From Blakeslea trispora (taxonomy: Eukaryota; Mucoromycota; Mucoromycetes; Mucorales; Choanephoraceae): a stretch of DNA of 64,000 nt. The notes under the pieces were generated by a model. That model was not told where the DNA came from, did not search any database, and was given only the letters and a program-made list of their open reading frames with translations. Within the stretch, counting starts at the first letter, position 1, and each line of letters starts with the position of its first letter. Below, one piece after another: positions 60,453 to 64,000 of the stretch. Location of the stretch: NCBI GenBank assembly GCA_025331445.1, contig JAIWNE010000017.1, forward strand, positions 1 through 64,000, given 5' to 3'. The position numbers were made by a program, and so were the translations under genes.

Positions 60453-61650
60453 ATGAGCTGTAATTTTATTCAATCGCAAGATATCTATTGCCCAGTACAT
60501 TGGGTGGACACAGATGCCTCAGAAGATGAAGACTTTCTTCCTCAATTTCCTCAAGCAAAAGAGGAATTCCCTATTGTGACATCCATCAACTACCACACAT
60601 CTTCACAGCAATCCAATAACAGCAGTTTCAGTAGCAATAGTGATAGCGGTATGAGCGACAACAACAGTGAGTCTCATGCAGATGATTTCTGTATAACAGA
60701 TGAAACTGTTTTTGGAAATTTAGTAGTTGAAGAAGACAGAAAACGAGGGCGCATAAATTCAATGAGCTGGGATACAAATATCACTCGGCGCAAAAAGCCT
60801 ACCAAAACTACCAAGAACGATGCACCATTAGATAAAGTACGCAAAGTAATTAACTGTGTAGTTGACAATGGAATGGAAGGAGTTGATTTGAGTAATATTG
60901 GCCTGGAGGAAATACCTGACGAAATAGGCGAGCTGGCCTATGTCACTGTACTACATAACGATATTGTAAAGGCAGCATCTCTACAGCTCTTTTTGTACAA
61001 CAATGATATTCACACCTTAAATCCAGTTCTATTTGGACTCAAAAACCTGACTGTACTAAGTCTTCGTAAAGTGTGATTTGAGAGAATGGCATCTCTATTA
61101 AAAATATTACTTATGCGTCTAGTTCTTTTTTTAAGGATTTAACCGCTTAGAGAGTATCCCACCTGATATTGCTTTACTTGAAAACTTAATTGAGCTCTCA
61201 TTGGGAAACAACCAATTGGTAAACACAACACTTGTTTATTTATAAATATGTGCTAATGATATACAACAGCGTTATATACCAGCTGAATTATTGCGATTAA
61301 AGAAGCTTGTTACCCTATCCTTAGTTCCTAATCCGTTCCTTCCCCCAGAGACTGATAAGACACCAATAATCTCATCTCCAACGACACTCAAAGAGCTGGC
61401 TAAAAGGGTCTTACTCAACAAGTGCCCAGATATGCTAAAGATATATTCAGCAAACATACCCCAAGATATTATTAAATCGTTTCGATCTGTGAGTTCAGCA
61501 AACGCCTGTGAACATTGTGGACTCTTGTTCCATACACCTGATATCGAAACACTCGTTTGGAGGACCATTTTCAATCATCCAAACATTCCTGTTCTATACC
61601 GCTTTTGCTCCATTGGCTGCTCACAGTCTTTATTGACAACATTGAACTGA
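60453..61650 (+). CDS. Leucine-rich-repeat protein with C-terminal Cys motif
   Basis: Exons 60453-61065, 61136-61218 and 61270-61650. The N-terminal ~140 residues are acidic and Ser/Asn-rich, then a basic stretch (ITRRKKPTKTTK). LRRs follow: VDLSNIGLEEIPDEIG, LQLFLYNNDIHTLNP, LTVLSLRFNRLESIPPDI, LIELSLGNNQLRYIPAELL. The C-terminal part has ACEHCGLLF and FCSIGCSQSL, a likely zinc-binding pair. The donor GTAAAG inside the Arg codon (C|GTAAAG) keeps the repeat register; using the later GT gives a stop. Similar LRR-plus-Cys proteins exist in fungi, but the function is unknown. Confidence 0.75.
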
Positions 61651-62588
61651 AGCATTTTTTTCTCTCTCTCTTTTTTTTTTTTGCATTAAATCATACAAAT
61701 TGACGATACCTGAAACTCATGGATGATAATGAAACAGATTGCCAAAAGACTTTTTTTTTTAAAAAAAAAAAAAAAATAGCCATATTGTTGAAAGAGAGAT
61801 ACAACAGTTTGCTTTAACATTGTTTGTTAAGTTGTGGAAGTTGAAGGAAAAGAGATAATGAACTGTTTTTCTATCGTTCATTTCTGTTTTTTTTTGCCAG
61901 GCAAAATGGTAGTTCGTTTGTATCTTCTCAAGAATTTGTTTTTCTTTTTTGTAATAAAAGGAAGTGCAGCCCAGAAAGGTGTGGTTGATCTTAGCTGCTT
62001 GATGAGTGAAGCTCTTGAAAAGAGAGAGAGCAACTCTGACTGACATAGTAGATTAAGCTCAAGTACAGACAATACGAAAGATGAGAGTTGATATGTCGTT
62101 TGCTAGAGGTTTAGAAATGATAACTTGAGTTTGGTTCCTGGAAAAAAGCTATTTCTCAGCTTTTGTGTCTTAAAGAAATGAATGCTATTCTCCCTAAAAA
62201 AAAAATGAACAAGCATCTCTTTGTTCTATTGATACCAGACTTTCTTGTATCATTCTTTCAACTCGATAAAAGGCTGGTAATCCTATCGTCTCCGCCATAC
62301 TAAAGATCTCTGAAAAGAGAGAAGGCTTTGATTAAGCCTCTCTATTTAAACTACTTTTTGATCTTCTTTTCTCTTGAGTTTGGTTGATTTCTGGATGAAC
62401 CAATTAGATGGATGGATGGATGATGGATGCATCCAGATTTAAACGACCAAAAAAAAAACGGAGATTGAATATGTTTTTACAAATGGTCCAATCAGATTGG
62501 TGAAAGTACTATTTTTAAACATAATTTGATCTTCAGTTCGGGTAGAAATTAGTTCTACCTCTCTTCCAACTTTTGTAAATTTTGATAA
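61651..62588. other. Intergenic, RPL19 promoter region
   Basis: Poly-T/poly-A run at about 61751-61776. A short GATG tandem (GATGGATGGATGGATGATGG) lies at about 62409-62428, upstream of RPL19. No gene supported. Confidence 0.5.
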
Positions 62589-63207
62589 AATGTAAGTACT
62601 CTTGACCGGACTTTGGCCGGACTGAATTTACTTATTCTCCTTCTGGTTTACTAGGGTTAACTTGCTCGTTCAAAAGCGTTTGGCTGCCTCTGTCCTCAAG
62701 TGTGGACAACGTAAAATCTGGTTAGACCCCAACGAAGTCAATGAAATCTCCAATGCCAACTCTCGTGCTAACATCCGTAAGCTCGTCAAGGATGGTTTGA
62801 TTATCCGTAAGCCTGAAATCTCTCAATCTCGTTTCCGTGTCCTCGAACGTGCTGCTGCTAAGCGCAACGGTCGCCACATGGGTTACGGTAAGAGAAAGGG
62901 TACTGCTGATGCCCGTATGCGTACCCAAGTTATCTGGATGCGTCGTATGCGTGTCCTCCGTCGTTTGCTTGCCAAGTACAGAGAAGCTGGTAAGATTGAC
63001 AAGCACTTGTACCACTCTCTCTACCTCAAGTCTAAGGGTAACGGTTTCAAGAACAAGCGTGTCTTGATGGAACACATTCACAAGGCTAAGGCTGAAAAGG
63101 TTCGTGCCAAGACCCTTGCTGAACAAGCTGAAGTTCTTCGTGCCAAGAACAAGGCTCTTCGTGAACGTCGTGCCAACAAGAAGGCTGAAAAGACTGAATC
63201 TCAATAA
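62589..63207 (+). CDS. rpl19: 60S ribosomal protein L19 (eL19)
   Basis: Coding exons 62589-62590 (the bases AT only) and 62655-63207. The intron GTAAGT...ACTAG splits the start codon, AT|G GTT AAC, giving [28 protein letters not shown]. The family core is complete: [58 protein letters not shown], then the Lys/Arg/Glu-rich C-terminal helix. 184 aa, with a ribosomal-type codon bias. Confidence 0.97.
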
Positions 63208-64000
63208 ACAAAAAGAATCGCTTATTTCTATCCTTAAACATATATCTATACATAAAGACCTCTGTACATACTAAAGAAGTTCTCTTTTTCTTCTTTTTGA
63301 AAAGAATCTTGTCTGCTGCGGTTAAGGAATGAGAGAGGGGGGGTTAATTTGATAATAATTATAAATAATTTTGGCTGCGGATCTAAGCATTTTTTTTTTT
63401 AGAGAGAAAAGATCCAGCTTATTTATTCAATAGTTTCAAGTACAATACGATGAGAATTTAAATGGATAGAATGACAACTTTTTGGACGTATGCTTAACTC
63501 AATTTGCATTAGTGCACTTATTGATTTCAAAAGATTGAACAAAAAGATACACTCTAAGCATCTGTTATCTATTACTATCACTTCTGCTTAGGTAGTGGAC
63601 TCTATAAGACAGTTAGCTCTGAGAAAAAAAAATTCTGCTTTTTTATTTATTTGTTGGCTTTTGTCTTTCAGAATCAGGCATCCTTTGAGCTTCCTTTCTA
63701 TGTTGCTTTGATTTGCTTTTGCCAATTTAAGCTGTAAAGCAGAAGAGAATTATTACTATTGTTATTTTTTTTTTTTTTTGCAACAATGGATCTGATGATC
63801 AGCGTTTTTCTTCTTTTTTTTACTGCCATTGTTATTGTTAATGGCAGTGATAGTCAACACAACTGCAAGTTGTACAGATAAAACTGAGAGTACTAGCTTA
63901 GATGCTCAAAATCTTCATAAAACTACCATGGAAGAAGATCTGCTAATATGGTTTTCAATTTACGGCAATACAAAACAGAATATGCGCTGGAGACCATAAA
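63208..64000. other. Intergenic to window end
   Basis: No firm gene. A short plus-strand frame from 63786 begins with a hydrophobic signal-like stretch (MDLMISVFLLFFTAIVIVNG) but stops after 31 codons. A 9-bp inverted repeat (63822-63830 with 63840-63848) lies within it. A further frame runs from 63841 to the last base. Confidence 0.4.

Noticed and set aside
62722..63204. Long antisense frame over RPL19
   Set aside because: Same codon-bias artefact as for RPL3.

Overview
The window looks like nuclear DNA of an early-diverging fungus, most likely a member of the Mucorales (Mucoromycota). The DNA is AT-rich. Housekeeping genes carry several short introns of about 50-100 nt with GTAAG-type donors. 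Recognisable fungal genes sit among decayed transposons of types common in this order: MULE, Tc1/mariner and DIRS-like elements. There are no bacterial operons, tRNA or rRNA genes, or CRISPR arrays that I can see.

Layout. 1-2.8 kb: N-terminus of a Dsc1/Tul1-like membrane E3 ligase and VPS24/CHMP3. 3.1-6.2 kb: a large intronless C2H2-finger protein that may be transposase-derived. 6.2-14 kb: an accessory stretch with two long fold-back elements, two C-rich hairpins, a dead MULE with SWIM finger and OTU protease, and a dead Tc1/mariner. 14.1-19.2 kb: a compact block with RNase H2 subunit C, a Gbp2/Hrb1-like three-RRM SR protein, DASH subunit Dad2 and an Rsp5/Nedd4 HECT ligase. 19.2-26 kb: mostly non-coding, with a second dead MULE and a small zinc-finger ORF. 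26.6-32.5 kb: TFIIA-gamma, RPL3, CBP3 and a Nem1-type phosphatase. 34.1-46.7 kb: NT-C2 protein, a secreted Asp/Lys/Tyr repeat protein, Yju2, a ThrE/Prm10 transporter, a Zn2Cys6 factor, an HSF-type factor with a 40-residue polyQ, a small unknown, and IMP dehydrogenase. 47.3-55 kb: a tandem 178-bp duplication, a truncated DIRS-like tyrosine-recombinase retroelement, an uncharacterised many-exon gene and an internally deleted mariner. 57.3-63.2 kb: Met30/SconB F-box WD40 protein, an LRR protein and RPL19.

The genes do not form one pathway. Themes that recur are ubiquitin ligases (Dsc1/Tul1, Rsp5, Met30), membrane and ER biology (Vps24, Nem1), RNA handling (Gbp2-like, Yju2, RNase H2) and core transcription and translation.

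The most interesting points are gene structure and mobile DNA. RPL3 needs an 8-nt microexon, and the RPL19 start codon is split by an intron. Three introns use GC-AG ends. The HECT catalytic cysteine codon is split by an intron. Two convergent genes share overlapping stop codons. A MULE carries an OTU protease, a DIRS-like remnant may retain split direct repeats, and a secreted repeat protein has two Cys-Gly-Cys motifs. Exon structures were assembled by eye from splice signals and protein-family expectation and have no transcript support.
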